56,558 nt of DNA, from NCBI GenBank assembly GCA_029261195.1, contig JAJDBU010000024.1, positions 1-56,558 on the forward strand. The letters are read 5' to 3'. The notes below the pieces were generated by a model that was not told the origin of the DNA, searched no databases, and worked only from the letters and a program-made list of their open reading frames with translations. Below, piece by piece: positions 36,460 to 45,846 of this stretch. This stretch comes from Nitrospirota bacterium. Lineage in GTDB: Bacteria > Nitrospirota > Nitrospiria > SBBL01 > JAADHI01. A program made the translations under genes and the position numbers. Position 1 is the first letter of the stretch. Each line of letters starts with the position of its first letter.

Positions 36460-37317
36460 ATGAGTCAGATACAGAGCTTGGAAGAGGGTATTACTGAAGA
36501 CCGGGGAGGCGCAGTTCGCATTCCAAAAGTCATCGCCGTGACGAGTGGCAAGGGGGGCGTCGGAAAGACAAACATTGTGGCCAACCTGGCCGTTTCACTT
36601 GCAGGCAGGGGAAAGAAGGTGGTGATTCTGGATGCCGATTTAGGTCTCGGAAACCTGGATGTGCTTTTCGGAGTCATCCCGAAATATACCCTTGAGCATG
36701 TTTTTCTGGGGGAAAAAAAATTGACTGAAATCATGGTTCAGGGGCCGCGCGGCATACAGATTCTTCCAACCAGTTCCGGTTCTGAAGACATGGCTCAGCT
36801 CTCTGCCGAACACAAACTCATTCTGCTCACAGAACTTGACCATCTTGAAAAAGAAGTGGATGTCTTTTTAATCGACACTGCTGCCGGGATTTCATCAAAC
36901 GTCCTCTATTTTAATACGGTCGCTCAGGAAATCGTCGTGATTGTGACGCCCGAGCCGACCTCTGTGAGCGACGCCTACGCCATCATGAAGGTTTTGTCTC
37001 AGCGGCATGGCGAAAAGCGCTTCAAGCTCTTGGTCAACATGGCGAGAAGTACGCGTGAGGCAATGAACGTTTATCGGAAGCTCAGCCTCGTTTCAGACCA
37101 GTTTCTGGATATTGCCATCGACTATATCGGTTTTGTTCCTCAAGACGATTATCTCCGTATGGCGGTTTTTGAGCAAAGGGCTGTTGTTGAACTTTATCCG
37201 ATGGCGAAGTCAACACAAGTTTTCGGAGAACTGGCAGAAAAGGTGATGGCTTGGCCTATCGATCCGGTGCCAAAAGGCAATGTCCAGTTTTTATGGAAAC
37301 GCATGTTGGAAGGTTGA
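36460..37317 (+). CDS. flhG: flagellar number regulator FlhG (MinD-like ATPase)
   Basis: FlhG limits flagellar number by stimulating FlhF GTPase activity. The 285-residue protein has the deviant Walker A SGKGGVGKTN, LDADLGLGNLDVLFG, and FLIDTAAGIS motifs of the MinD/ParA superfamily. The N-terminal part (MSQIQSLEEG) is a typical activating peptide. The ATG at 36460 has GAGAGG eight bases upstream; GTG 36457 is an alternative. It follows flhF by 36 bases. Confidence 0.94.
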   Translation: MSQIQSLEEGITEDRGGAVRIPKVIAVTSGKGGVGKTNIVANLAVSLAGRGKKVVILDADLGLGNLDVLFGVIPKYTLEHVFLGEKKLTEIMVQGPRGIQILPTSSGSEDMAQLSAEHKLILLTELDHLEKEVDVFLIDTAAGISSNVLYFNTVAQEIVVIVTPEPTSVSDAYAIMKVLSQRHGEKRFKLLVNMARSTREAMNVYRKLSLVSDQFLDIAIDYIGFVPQDDYLRMAVFEQRAVVELYPMAKSTQVFGELAEKVMAWPIDPVPKGNVQFLWKRMLEG

Positions 37318-37350
37318 AACGAATTAGTTTCGGAAGGCTTAGACTTAAAT

Positions 37351-37443
37351 GTCATTCCCGAATGCTTCTGTCGGGAATCCAGTCGTTGCGGGAATCCAGT
37401 AGCTGAATGATATGGATTCCGACTGAAAGCATACCGGAATGAC
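37351..37443. repeat. GTCATTCC inverted-repeat element
   Basis: GTCATTCCCGAATGCTTCTG at 37351 and its inverted partner ending CCGGAATGAC at 37443 bound a 93-bp unit with internal GGGAATCCAG repeats. This style is common in many bacterial genomes. It separates flhG and fliA. Confidence 0.7.
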
Positions 37444-37465
37444 GATTCGATGTATGTAGATCTGC

Positions 37466-38194
37466 ATGGCAAAGATGATGAAAACGGCAACGCTCGACAC
37501 AACAAAAACCGATGAAATCCTGAAACAATTCGCCCCGATGATTCGTCTGATCGCGCAGCGCCTCTCCTTTCGACTCCCGCCGTCTCTTGATGTTGATGAT
37601 CTGACGCATGCCGGTGTGATCGGCTTTCTGGATGCGCTTGATCGTTATGATCCCTCTCGTAAGGCCCGTTTTAAAACCTATGCCGAGTTCCGGATTCGCG
37701 GGGCCATGCTGGATGAGATTCGCTCGCTCGACTGGGTACCACGATCGATACACGATAAAACAAGTCGGCTACGAAAGGTTTGTGATGCCTTTGTTAAAGA
37801 ACATCAGCGCCCGCCGACCGAGCTGGAATTGATTGAAGCGCTTGAAATGACGCAGGACGAATTCGATGTTTTTCTCTTGAAGGCCAGCGGCACGACCCTA
37901 CTGAGCCTCGAAGATCTTGGCGTCAAGGAGGGTAGCGAGGGGGAATACATCGAAGCGATGGCCGATCCGAAAAGTGAGGATCCATTGAAAGTCCTCATGT
38001 CTCACAGCAACAGAGAGCGCTTGATTGCCGCAATTGAAAATCTGCCGGAAAAAGAGCGCCTCGTTGTGTCGCTTTATTACCATGAAGAACTGACCATGAA
38101 GGAAATCGGTCGGGTCATGACCTTGACCGAATCGCGTATTTGCCAACTTCACGCCAGGGCGATTCTAAAGTTGAAGGGGGTTTTGGGTCAGTAG
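37466..38194 (+). CDS. fliA: flagellar sigma factor FliA (sigma-28)
   Basis: FliA directs late flagellar and chemotaxis genes. The 242-residue protein has sigma region 2 (DVDDLTHAGVIGFLDALDRYDPSRKARFKTYAEFRIRGA split across about 48-87), region 3 (PPTELELIEALEMTQDEF) and region 4 (LPEKERLVVSLYYHEELTMKEIGRVM then TESRICQLHARAI). It has no flgM partner in the window. The start ATG lies in a small gap after the palindromic element. Confidence 0.96.
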   Translation: MAKMMKTATLDTTKTDEILKQFAPMIRLIAQRLSFRLPPSLDVDDLTHAGVIGFLDALDRYDPSRKARFKTYAEFRIRGAMLDEIRSLDWVPRSIHDKTSRLRKVCDAFVKEHQRPPTELELIEALEMTQDEFDVFLLKASGTTLLSLEDLGVKEGSEGEYIEAMADPKSEDPLKVLMSHSNRERLIAAIENLPEKERLVVSLYYHEELTMKEIGRVMTLTESRICQLHARAILKLKGVLGQ

Positions 38195-38196
38195 TT

Positions 38197-38308
38197 GAGG
38201 GGGTCCCTTGTGGACCACATGGCCCTGTCAACAGGGGGAGCCTAACTCTGTGGAGGCAACTCCTCCCCTAGCAAGGGGAGGTGGCCCGAAGGGCCGGAGG
38301 GGTCGCAG
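38197..38308. repeat. CTCCTCCCCT/AGGGGAGG palindromic element
   Basis: A 110-bp stretch between fliA and the chemotaxis genes has nested palindromes: GTCCCTTGTGGAC, CCCTGTCAACAGGG, CTCCCCTAGCAAGGGGAG and GGCCCGAAGGGCC. No open frame uses it. It resembles dispersed intergenic elements. Confidence 0.6.
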
Positions 38309-38435
38309 TGATTAGCAAGAAATGTAGTAAATAATCTATGAGTTTACCGAAACAGACAGACCTCGGGTAAATTTAAAGTGTGTATCTCAGCAGGGCGCTG
38401 AGCGATGAACACTGAACTTAAACGAATTGATCGGG

Positions 38436-38894
38436 ATGGACATGCCGGATGCAGTATCAAACTTTTATGAAGAATGTAAGGGGATTCGAGGCGACCTGAG
38501 CCAGATTCAAGGGCTGTTACATGACGCGATTGGAAAGCTCACCGAGCATTTTCAGTCCCTCGAGTCGGATTCAGTCCGGCAACTTCAGTTGATTGAAGCT
38601 TTGACGAGGGGGATGAGAGGCCCGGACGAACCCGTTTTTGCGGATATCGATACCATTTCCAGTATCAACAAGGACATCTCTTCTCATGTAGGCAGCGCAG
38701 TGACCGTTTTACAGTTTGAAGACCTGTGTCAGCAGTTGATCGCCAAGCTTATGTTGCGGATGAATCAGATGGAGAAGACCATTTCTATTTTTGAAGGGCA
38801 AGACTCAGATGAAGTGATACCACAGCCAAAAGCGGTCCGCATCCCTTGTATCGCGCAAAAGGATATGGCTGCGGGTAGTGTTGAGCTGTTTTAA
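38436..38894 (+). CDS. CheZ-like chemotaxis phosphatase (short form)
   Basis: This 152-residue helical protein carries LQFEDLCQQL. The Asp and the Gln four residues later match the catalytic Asp/Gln pair of CheZ (E. coli D143/Q147). The flanking helices fit a four-helix bundle. It lacks the C-terminal CheY-binding peptide of classical CheZ and ends in a short variable tail. I choose ATG 38436; TTG 38427 and ATG 38442 are alternatives and none has a strong ribosome site. It immediately precedes cheY and cheA. The phosphatase role is inferred from the motif and context. Confidence 0.6.
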   Translation: MDMPDAVSNFYEECKGIRGDLSQIQGLLHDAIGKLTEHFQSLESDSVRQLQLIEALTRGMRGPDEPVFADIDTISSINKDISSHVGSAVTVLQFEDLCQQLIAKLMLRMNQMEKTISIFEGQDSDEVIPQPKAVRIPCIAQKDMAAGSVELF

Positions 38895-38906
38895 AAAGGA
38901 GAGCTT

Positions 38907-39272
38907 ATGGCAAAAACGATACTGGCGGTTGACGATTCCCGGTCGATGAGACAAATGGTTTCGTTCACATTAAAAGGAGCCGGTTACGATGTGATTGAGG
39001 CCGTGGATGGCGAGGACGGATTTGAAAAGTCGAAGTCGAGCACGGTTCATCTCGTTCTGACCGATCAGAACATGCCCAATATGGATGGCTTGACTCTGAT
39101 CAAGTCTTTGCGCGGTTTGCCTCAACACAAAATAACCCCGATTCTGATGCTGACAACAGAATCCAGTGATGAGATGAAGTCAGCGGGGAAGGCCGCCGGA
39201 GCAACGGGTTGGCTGGTGAAACCCTTTGATCCCGCAAAGCTCTTGATGGTTGTGAAAAAGGTGATCGGGTGA
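38907..39272 (+). CDS. cheY: CheY-type response regulator (CheA-adjacent)
   Basis: This is a stand-alone 121-residue receiver. The acidic pair is at D9/D10, the phosphoacceptor D53 lies in LVLTDQNMPNMDG, the TTES motif supplies the switch Thr, and the Lys is in LVKPFDP. AGGAG precedes the ATG. It lies 12 bases after the CheZ-like gene and 51 before cheA. The sequence is the Frz/CheYIII-like kind seen beside CheA in many bacteria, and less like E. coli CheY than the copy at 49305. Confidence 0.93.
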   Translation: MAKTILAVDDSRSMRQMVSFTLKGAGYDVIEAVDGEDGFEKSKSSTVHLVLTDQNMPNMDGLTLIKSLRGLPQHKITPILMLTTESSDEMKSAGKAAGATGWLVKPFDPAKLLMVVKKVIG

Positions 39273-39323
39273 AGGCCCTTCTTTATTCACAATGTTCAGT
39301 TCAGGAAAATTTCGGAGGGCAAC

Positions 39324-41270
39324 ATGAGCTTTGATAAAAGCCAGTTTTTCCAGGTCTTTTATGAGGAAACGGCTGAGCATCTCGGAACAATGGAGGAATT
39401 GCTGCTTGGCCTGGATATCGGCTCACCCGATCAGGAAGACCTGAACGCCATTTTTCGTGCAGTCCACTCGATTAAAGGCGGTGCCGGGACTTTCGGATTT
39501 ATGGAAATGACGGATGTCGCTCATATCTTTGAATCGGTATTGGATCGGGTTCGCAAGGGCACCCTTAAAACAACAAAGGACATGGTCGATCTCTTTTTGG
39601 AGACGGGTGACGTGCTCAATACAGTGCTTGCCTCTTATAAGGCGGAAGAGCCGGTCAATTCGGAGCTTGGTTCAGAGGTTTGTAAACAGCTCAATGTTGT
39701 CCTGAACACTGAAGCGGAAGCGGAATTACCGAAACCTGTTTTAGTCGAAGAAGCCCTGGCAGAAACCTTGGAAGAAGATCCGGGTTTTGGTTTTTTTGAC
39801 GATGTGCCTGAGCCAGAAATCCAAACTCGGCCTGAAGAAGTTGTGCAGGCCATTGTCCAGGAACAGGAAAAAGACAAAGCAGACGAGAAGGAACAAGAGC
39901 AGGCGCAAGAGAACAGAAAACAGCGCTATGGTTTTTCCGGGCCGATCCATGCGACGGATCAAAAGGGACGGCGAGAGACGGATCGGATGGATCTGTCATT
40001 AGATGCCTCAGGGGAGCCGCTTGAGGTTCAGGCAGGTCGTCGCGACGCTGACAGGATCAGCATTTCTAAAAAGACAGCGCGTGTTGAAGCGGCTTCCTCG
40101 CTTCGCATTGATATCAAAAAAGTGGATCAGCTTTTTAATCAGGTGGGCGAAGTGGTCATTACCCAGGCGATGTTGGCGCTGATGGCCTCAAAGCTCGACC
40201 CTGTGCTTCATGAAAATATCCATAGCGGTCTGGCCGAATTGGAGCGCAACACTCGCGAGCTGCAGGAAAGTGTGATGTCCATTCGCATGGTGCCCTGCCG
40301 GAATGTCTTCAGCCGTTTCCCCCGACTCATTCGTGACATGCAGAAAAAATTCAACAAAGAGGTTGCGCTGGTTCTTCTCGGAGAAGAGACGGAGGTGGAT
40401 AAAGGTTTTGTCGAAAAACTGGTCGATCCCCTGACCCACCTCGTTCGTAACAGCTTTGACCACGGGATTGAGTCGGCAGAGGACAGGCTTAAATCCGGCA
40501 AGGTCGAAAAAGCCACGATCACCCTGCGTGCATCGCATCAGGGCGGGAATGTCGTGATCGAGGTCAGCGATGACGGCAAGGGCTTAAATCGAGAGAAAAT
40601 ACTGCACAAGGCGAGAGAAAAAGGCATTGCCTCCAGTGAATCGATGACAGATCAAGAGGTCTGGCAATTGATTTTTGCCCCCGGACTCTCGACCACAGAG
40701 AAAGTCAGTGACTTAAGCGGGCGCGGTGTCGGTATGGATGTCGTGAAAAAAAATGTTCAGACCATGGGCGGGGTGGTGGATATCGAGTCTGTGACCGGTC
40801 AAGGCAGCCGGATCATCATAAGGCTTCCGCTGACCCTTGCCATCATTGAAGGCATGGTCATCCGCATCGGTGTAGAAACCTACATCCTGCCCCTCATTTC
40901 AATTGTCGAATCTATCCGGCCTGGTCGTGCTGATCTCAGCAAAATCCTGGAAAAAGGCGAGTTGGTGAATCTTCGTGGCGAATATGTGCCCGTCATCCGG
41001 CTTTCGGAAATTCTGGGCATTTCTGGCGAGGAAAATGACATCAGTCAGTCTGTTTTGGTGATTGTCGAATCAGAAGGCGGACGAGTTGCCATTGTGGTGG
41101 ATGAATTGATCGGACAACAACAGGTGGTCATTAAGAGTTTGGAGCAGAATTTTATGAAAGTACGAGGGATTGCGGGGGCGACGATCTTAGGCAATGGCCA
41201 TGTCGCATTCATTTTGGATGTCAGAGGGCTTCTAAAGTTTTCTCGCCGCAGGGAAGTCATCTTAGGTTAA
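39324..41270 (+). CDS. cheA: chemotaxis histidine kinase CheA (P2-less)
   Basis: The 648-residue kinase has an N-terminal Hpt domain with phospho-His48 (AVHSIKGG), then a Glu/Gln-rich linker (about 130-255) where the P2 CheY-docking domain would be. Two GRR.x.DR motifs occur in the linker (215-221, 238-244). The dimerisation domain starts near 258 (SLRIDIKKVDQLFNQVGE), the ATPase domain has HLVRNSFDHGIE (N box) and DDGKGL and SGRGVGMDVV (G boxes), and the CheW-like domain closes the protein (about 510-648). GGAGGG precedes the ATG. Confidence 0.96.
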   Translation: MSFDKSQFFQVFYEETAEHLGTMEELLLGLDIGSPDQEDLNAIFRAVHSIKGGAGTFGFMEMTDVAHIFESVLDRVRKGTLKTTKDMVDLFLETGDVLNTVLASYKAEEPVNSELGSEVCKQLNVVLNTEAEAELPKPVLVEEALAETLEEDPGFGFFDDVPEPEIQTRPEEVVQAIVQEQEKDKADEKEQEQAQENRKQRYGFSGPIHATDQKGRRETDRMDLSLDASGEPLEVQAGRRDADRISISKKTARVEAASSLRIDIKKVDQLFNQVGEVVITQAMLALMASKLDPVLHENIHSGLAELERNTRELQESVMSIRMVPCRNVFSRFPRLIRDMQKKFNKEVALVLLGEETEVDKGFVEKLVDPLTHLVRNSFDHGIESAEDRLKSGKVEKATITLRASHQGGNVVIEVSDDGKGLNREKILHKAREKGIASSESMTDQEVWQLIFAPGLSTTEKVSDLSGRGVGMDVVKKNVQTMGGVVDIESVTGQGSRIIIRLPLTLAIIEGMVIRIGVETYILPLISIVESIRPGRADLSKILEKGELVNLRGEYVPVIRLSEILGISGEENDISQSVLVIVESEGGRVAIVVDELIGQQQVVIKSLEQNFMKVRGIAGATILGNGHVAFILDVRGLLKFSRRREVILG

Positions 41271-41292
41271 GGAATTCAAGAAAGGAGGCCGA

Positions 41293-41826
41293 ATGTCTAT
41301 GACATCAGAAACAAGCATAGAGGAAATTTCAGCACAGATTAATCAACAGATGGGTTTTGCCTCGGATGGCCGCCAGTATCTGACCTTTACTCTGGGTGAC
41401 GAGCAATATGGTGTCGAAATCCTCCGGGTTCAGGAGATCAAGGGCTATACCGGCGTGACGCGGATTCCGAATATCCCGAGCCATTTCAAGGGGGTCTTGA
41501 ACCTTCGGGGAACCATTGTCCCGATTATCGATCTTCGTATGAAATTCGGCATGGCAGCGCGGGCCTACGACAAGATGACGGTCATTATCGTTGTCGAAGT
41601 CAATGAGGAAATCAAGGGGAAAATCATGGGAGTGATTGTCGATACCGTCTCCGATGTGATGAATATTCCCCCTGAAGACATCCAGCCCGCCCCTGAATTC
41701 GGCGGCACGGTGGATACGGGTTTTATCAGCGGCATCGGCAATTATGGAGACAAACTGGTCACCTTTCTAGACATCGACCGGATCTTGTCCGTCGAAGAGT
41801 TAGAGGAACTGTCCGCCGCATCGTAG
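41293..41826 (+). CDS. cheW: chemotaxis coupling protein CheW
   Basis: CheW links receptors to CheA. The 177-residue protein has a short extension, then the CheW SH3-like fold: YLTFTLGDEQYGVEILRVQEIKG, TRIPNIPSHFKGVLNLRGTIVPIIDLR and ISGIG near the end. AAGGAGG precedes the ATG, 22 bases after cheA. Confidence 0.96.
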   Translation: MSMTSETSIEEISAQINQQMGFASDGRQYLTFTLGDEQYGVEILRVQEIKGYTGVTRIPNIPSHFKGVLNLRGTIVPIIDLRMKFGMAARAYDKMTVIIVVEVNEEIKGKIMGVIVDTVSDVMNIPPEDIQPAPEFGGTVDTGFISGIGNYGDKLVTFLDIDRILSVEELEELSAAS

Positions 41827-41883
41827 GGCGAGGATTAGGAAAGATGATTCACCGGACCAATTGACATTTGGAGACTTCATTTT

Positions 41884-44271
41884 ATGAAAATCGGAACAAA
41901 ATTAGGGGGAGGCTTTCTCCTCATGGCCCTGCTTGTGGGCATTGCAGGGGGATCGGGTATTTACGGCATCAGCCAGTTGGCAAAGGCCTTGACCTTTATC
42001 TCCGGTCCGGCATGGGATGCTGCGGATGGCGCCATGGAAGGCAACATCGGCATCGAAAAACAGATGATTGCCCTTGAAAGAATGATGGCGGACGGGAGCA
42101 TCAAGAACAAAGAGGAATCCTTTTCTTCGCACCGGCGGATGCTTGATGAGGGTGAGCGGATGACGAAAGAGGCCTTCGGACGCATGAGGGCGAGCGGCTT
42201 GATTCCCGAAGATCGACTGAAGGCGCTGGATGAAAAATTGAGCGCCTTCGTTGCCGCATGCGAAGCCCTGCTTGAGTCCAATGGAGACCGGGAGCGCTAT
42301 TTAAACTACAGCCGGATCGCAGATGTCCTTCTCCTGGAGGTCACCCGGCTTGAAGAGGTGGGCGATGTTGAGGTGGAAAAACATGCAGAAGGGATGAAGG
42401 CTCTGATCTATGGAGAATACAAGACCCTCGGCATTGTCATCGTTCTCGCTATTTTTATCACTTTTTTGGCCGGATATTTTACAAGACGTTTTATAGTCAA
42501 TCCCATCAATCAGGCTGTTGACTATACAAAACAGGTTGCCGAAGGAAATCTGAAAGAGGAACTCCAGATCAGCGCTAAGGATGAGTTGGGACGGCTTGCC
42601 AAGTCGCTTCAGGTCATGGTGGGGGGCTTGAGAAAGGCCGATGCGGACAAAGTGCGTATGGTGCAGATCTCCACGATGGTGGAACAGGCCGGCATCAACA
42701 TGCTGCTCTGCGACAGCGACTTTAAACTGGTCTTTTTGAATGCGGCTTCAAGGAAGGCGCTGAAAGCCCTTGAACATCTTCTCCCTTGCCGTGTGGATGA
42801 GATCGTGGGGCAATCCATCGACATTTTCCAAAAAGACTCCAGGAAGATACGACGGGTTTTGAGCGACCCCGCTAACCTTCCTCATTCGGCTGAGTTCACC
42901 ATCGGCGACTTGACGCTGGAATTCACCGCTGAGGCGGTCATGAGTGAGGAGAGTGAGTACATCGGCGTTTCTGTGACATGGGCGAATATTACAGATCAGA
43001 AAAATGCGCAGAAGGCGGTTGAGCGGATGATTGCCTTGGCGGCGAAAGGGAGGCTCTGCGAGCGGATCAATGCCGAGTCCTTTGAAGGATTTTACAAGAC
43101 CTTTGCGCTCGGAATGAACCGGATGCTTGACGCAATCCAGGCGCCGCTTAATGAGGCGAAGACCGTATTGAATTCTCTGGCGGAGGGCGATCTCCGCTGC
43201 GAAATGACCGGCGATTATCAGGGCACCTTCGGAAATATCAAGGAGAATCTAAACGGCATGATCGGGAAGCTGAGCCAAACGCTTTCGGCGGTTCGGACAG
43301 CGACAGAGACGGTCACGATGGGTGTGACTGAGATCAGTTCCGGAAATGACGACTTCGCTCAAAGGACATCGGAACAGGCGAGCGCCCTCCAGGAGACCTC
43401 TGCCTCAATGGAACAGATCGCTTCCACCGTGAAGCAGAATGCAGACAACGCGCAACAGGCCAGTCACTTAGCGATTGCCGCACACGGGATTGCGGAAAAA
43501 GGGGGACAGGTCACTGCACAGACGATTGCGGCGATGGTCGAGGTGAATAAGAGCAGTAAAAAAATCGTCGATATTATTTCGGTGATTGATGAGATTGCCT
43601 TTCAGACCAACCTCCTGGCCTTAAACGCTGCAGTCGAGGCGGCCCGTGCGGGAGAGCACGGCCGGGGCTTTGCGGTTGTTGCGGCAGAAGTGAGAAACCT
43701 GGCTCAGCGTTCCGGGTTAGCGGCAAAGGAAATCAAGTCCCTGATCCATGAATCGGTTCATCAAGTTACCGAAAGCAGCGCCTTGGTGAACGAATCGGGC
43801 CAAACCCTGAAAGAGATTGTTCAATCCGTGAAGCGGGTCACTGAGGTGATGACTGAAATCAGTACTGCATCTCAAGAGCAGAGCATCGGCATCAGTGAGG
43901 TGAACAAGGCGATCATTGAGATGGATGAGACCACCCAGCAGAATGCGGCCCTGGTTGAAGAAGCGGCATCAAGCAGCCACGGAATCAACGCGCAGGGAGA
44001 GAAACTGCTTCGGCAGGTCTCTTTTTTCACCTTCGATCAAGTTGCGGACGAGATTGAAAAAAATACACAGCGGGCTCAGAAGGGGAATCATCCAAAACAC
44101 GCACAGCTCGCAAAACACGCACAGGCCGGCGCGAAAACGGCACCGGTCGTCAGTCCTGAAACTTTGCATCCGCTGCCATCCATCATTGACTGGCCCGAAA
44201 ACGGCAGTGGGCGTGACAAGGCTTACAAGCCCGGGCACAAGCCTGTGATGGATGATTTCGACGAGTTTTAA
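41884..44271 (+). CDS. methyl-accepting chemotaxis protein with PAS domain and double HAMP
   Basis: This 795-residue receptor has membrane helix 1 (about 8-30), a periplasmic four-helix-type sensor (31-180), membrane helix 2 (181-201) and a HAMP domain (202-254). A PAS-like domain follows (about 258-375, [18 protein letters not shown]), then a second HAMP-like segment (about 410-465) and the signalling domain (465-710) with the hairpin tip [20 protein letters not shown] (570-589). The last five residues (DFDEF) resemble the aromatic CheR/CheB docking pentapeptide, though without the usual Trp. GGAGAC precedes the ATG. It is the only receptor in the window, between cheW and cheR. Confidence 0.94.
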   Translation: MKIGTKLGGGFLLMALLVGIAGGSGIYGISQLAKALTFISGPAWDAADGAMEGNIGIEKQMIALERMMADGSIKNKEESFSSHRRMLDEGERMTKEAFGRMRASGLIPEDRLKALDEKLSAFVAACEALLESNGDRERYLNYSRIADVLLLEVTRLEEVGDVEVEKHAEGMKALIYGEYKTLGIVIVLAIFITFLAGYFTRRFIVNPINQAVDYTKQVAEGNLKEELQISAKDELGRLAKSLQVMVGGLRKADADKVRMVQISTMVEQAGINMLLCDSDFKLVFLNAASRKALKALEHLLPCRVDEIVGQSIDIFQKDSRKIRRVLSDPANLPHSAEFTIGDLTLEFTAEAVMSEESEYIGVSVTWANITDQKNAQKAVERMIALAAKGRLCERINAESFEGFYKTFALGMNRMLDAIQAPLNEAKTVLNSLAEGDLRCEMTGDYQGTFGNIKENLNGMIGKLSQTLSAVRTATETVTMGVTEISSGNDDFAQRTSEQASALQETSASMEQIASTVKQNADNAQQASHLAIAAHGIAEKGGQVTAQTIAAMVEVNKSSKKIVDIISVIDEIAFQTNLLALNAAVEAARAGEHGRGFAVVAAEVRNLAQRSGLAAKEIKSLIHESVHQVTESSALVNESGQTLKEIVQSVKRVTEVMTEISTASQEQSIGISEVNKAIIEMDETTQQNAALVEEAASSSHGINAQGEKLLRQVSFFTFDQVADEIEKNTQRAQKGNHPKHAQLAKHAQAGAKTAPVVSPETLHPLPSIIDWPENGSGRDKAYKPGHKPVMDDFDEF

Positions 44272-44285
44272 ATAAGGCCCCTTTT

Positions 44286-45152
44286 ATGATTGAAACCGAA
44301 CAGCTTGCCTACCCCATTAGCGATTCAGAGTTTTTAAAGCTGAAGACCTTACTTTACGAAGTGAGTGGTATCGCACTGAGCGATCATAAAAAAAGCATGG
44401 TGGTGTCCCGTTTATCCAGACGCTTGCGGATATTAGAGATGAGCAGCTTTGCGGCATATCTCGACTATATCGATAAGACTTCCGGGGAAAGCGGGGAAAA
44501 AGACGAGCTTGTGCAGATGCTTGATCTGCTCTCAACAAACAAGACCGATTTCTTTAGAGAACAGCATCATTTTGATTTTTTATCGGAGCGTATTCTGAAA
44601 GACCGCAGGGCTTCACAGCCGATTCGGATCTGGTCCGCTGCCTGTTCCAGCGGTGAGGAGCCTTACAGCATTGCAATGACCGTTTACGATGCCTTCTCAT
44701 CTCAACAAAGGCCCGATATTTTGTCTCCATCCTGCAAAATTCTTGCGTCCGACTTGTCCACCCGGGTTCTGGATCAGGCCGCTTCCGGTATCTATAAAAT
44801 GGAAGGCGTTCGTAATCTGGAACTGCCTCAGCTGAAACGACATTTTTTAAAAGGTTCCGGAGTACAAGAGGGATGCGTAAAAGTGAAAAAACATCTTTCG
44901 ACTTTGGTGAGTTTTAAACGCATCAATTTGATGGATGACTGCTTCCCGATTAAAACGCCGCTCGATGTCATTTTTTGCCGCAATGTCATGATCTATTTCG
45001 ACCGGCCCACACAGGAATGTCTCATTGGGAAGTTCCATCACGTCCTTAAACCGGGCGGTGTTCTTTTTATCGGCCATTCCGAAAGTCTGAACTGGATACA
45101 ACATCAATTCAAAATGCTTGAACCCACCATATATCAAAAGGAAATTGACTAG
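44286..45152 (+). CDS. cheR: chemotaxis methyltransferase CheR
   Basis: CheR methylates receptor glutamates using S-adenosylmethionine. The 288-residue protein has the helical N-terminal domain and the methyltransferase domain with IRIWSAACSSGEEPYSIAMT (SAM loop), LDVIFCRNVMIYFD and GGVLFIGHSESL. TNKTDFFRE is the typical start of the core. It lies 14 bases after the MCP gene and two before cheD. Confidence 0.96.
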   Translation: MIETEQLAYPISDSEFLKLKTLLYEVSGIALSDHKKSMVVSRLSRRLRILEMSSFAAYLDYIDKTSGESGEKDELVQMLDLLSTNKTDFFREQHHFDFLSERILKDRRASQPIRIWSAACSSGEEPYSIAMTVYDAFSSQQRPDILSPSCKILASDLSTRVLDQAASGIYKMEGVRNLELPQLKRHFLKGSGVQEGCVKVKKHLSTLVSFKRINLMDDCFPIKTPLDVIFCRNVMIYFDRPTQECLIGKFHHVLKPGGVLFIGHSESLNWIQHQFKMLEPTIYQKEID

Positions 45153-45154
45153 GC

Positions 45155-45775
45155 ATGGGAGCGGACCACGAATCTTTTACGCATATACGGCATTTTTTTG
45201 ACGGACGCTTTCCCCACGAAATTGCCCAGATTCTGCCCGGAGAATTTTATGTCAGCAATGTTCCGAGGGTCGTTTGCACGGTACTGGGTTCCTGTATCTC
45301 CGCCTGTGTCATTGATCCGGTATTAGGGATAGGCGGCATGAATCACTTCATGCTGCCTGAACCTAAGGGAGAGGCCAGTGATGATTCCTGGGGAGCATCG
45401 GCGCGTTACGGCAGTTATGCGATGGAACTCTTAATCAATGAAATCATGAAGCGAGGCGGTTCAAGGAAGCGTCTTGAGGTAAAGCTCTTCGGCGGAGCGA
45501 TGTTCAAGGGCGCTGTCAGTCAGGTCGGAAAAAAAAATGCGGCCTGGGCCAAATCGTATCTCGAAATAGAAGGTCTCAAATTGGTGTCATGCGATGTCGG
45601 AGATATCTACCCGAGAAAAGTCTATTACTTTACAGACACAGGACGGGTTCTGATGAAGAAGATCACGAAGCAGATGAACGCAACCATTACAGATCGTGAG
45701 CGGGCCTATCGAAGACGGATCAATCGGGACAAGAGGGTTCATGAAAAAGAAACGGAAGATGTCGTTTTGTTTTAA
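45155..45775 (+). CDS. cheD: chemoreceptor glutamine deamidase CheD
   Basis: CheD deamidates receptor glutamines and in some species binds CheC. The 206-residue protein shows TVLGSCISACV with the catalytic Cys, and GIGGMNHFMLPE with the catalytic His. The KLFGGAMF segment completes the fold. It starts two bases after cheR. Confidence 0.95.
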   Translation: MGADHESFTHIRHFFDGRFPHEIAQILPGEFYVSNVPRVVCTVLGSCISACVIDPVLGIGGMNHFMLPEPKGEASDDSWGASARYGSYAMELLINEIMKRGGSRKRLEVKLFGGAMFKGAVSQVGKKNAAWAKSYLEIEGLKLVSCDVGDIYPRKVYYFTDTGRVLMKKITKQMNATITDRERAYRRRINRDKRVHEKETEDVVLF

Positions 45776-45795
45776 AGAAGGGGTACAAGCAAATG

Positions 45796-45826
45796 GTCAT
45801 TCCGGCTTCAGGCATGTCGGAATGAC
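45796..45826. repeat. short GTCATTCCG inverted repeat
   Basis: GTCATTCCG and CGGAATGAC face each other across 13 bases between cheD and cheB. The ends resemble the larger element at 37351-37443. Confidence 0.6.
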
Positions 45827-45846
45827 GCGTTGTAGAGGAGGGAATA

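Noticed and set aside
32752-38308. the palindromic repeats considered as a CRISPR array
   Set aside because: Repeats are not regularly spaced, differ between gaps, and no cas genes are present.
41879-42077. frame overlapping the start of the MCP gene
   Set aside because: The MCP frame has the ribosome site, the membrane helix and the full-length match; this one ends after about 70 codons.
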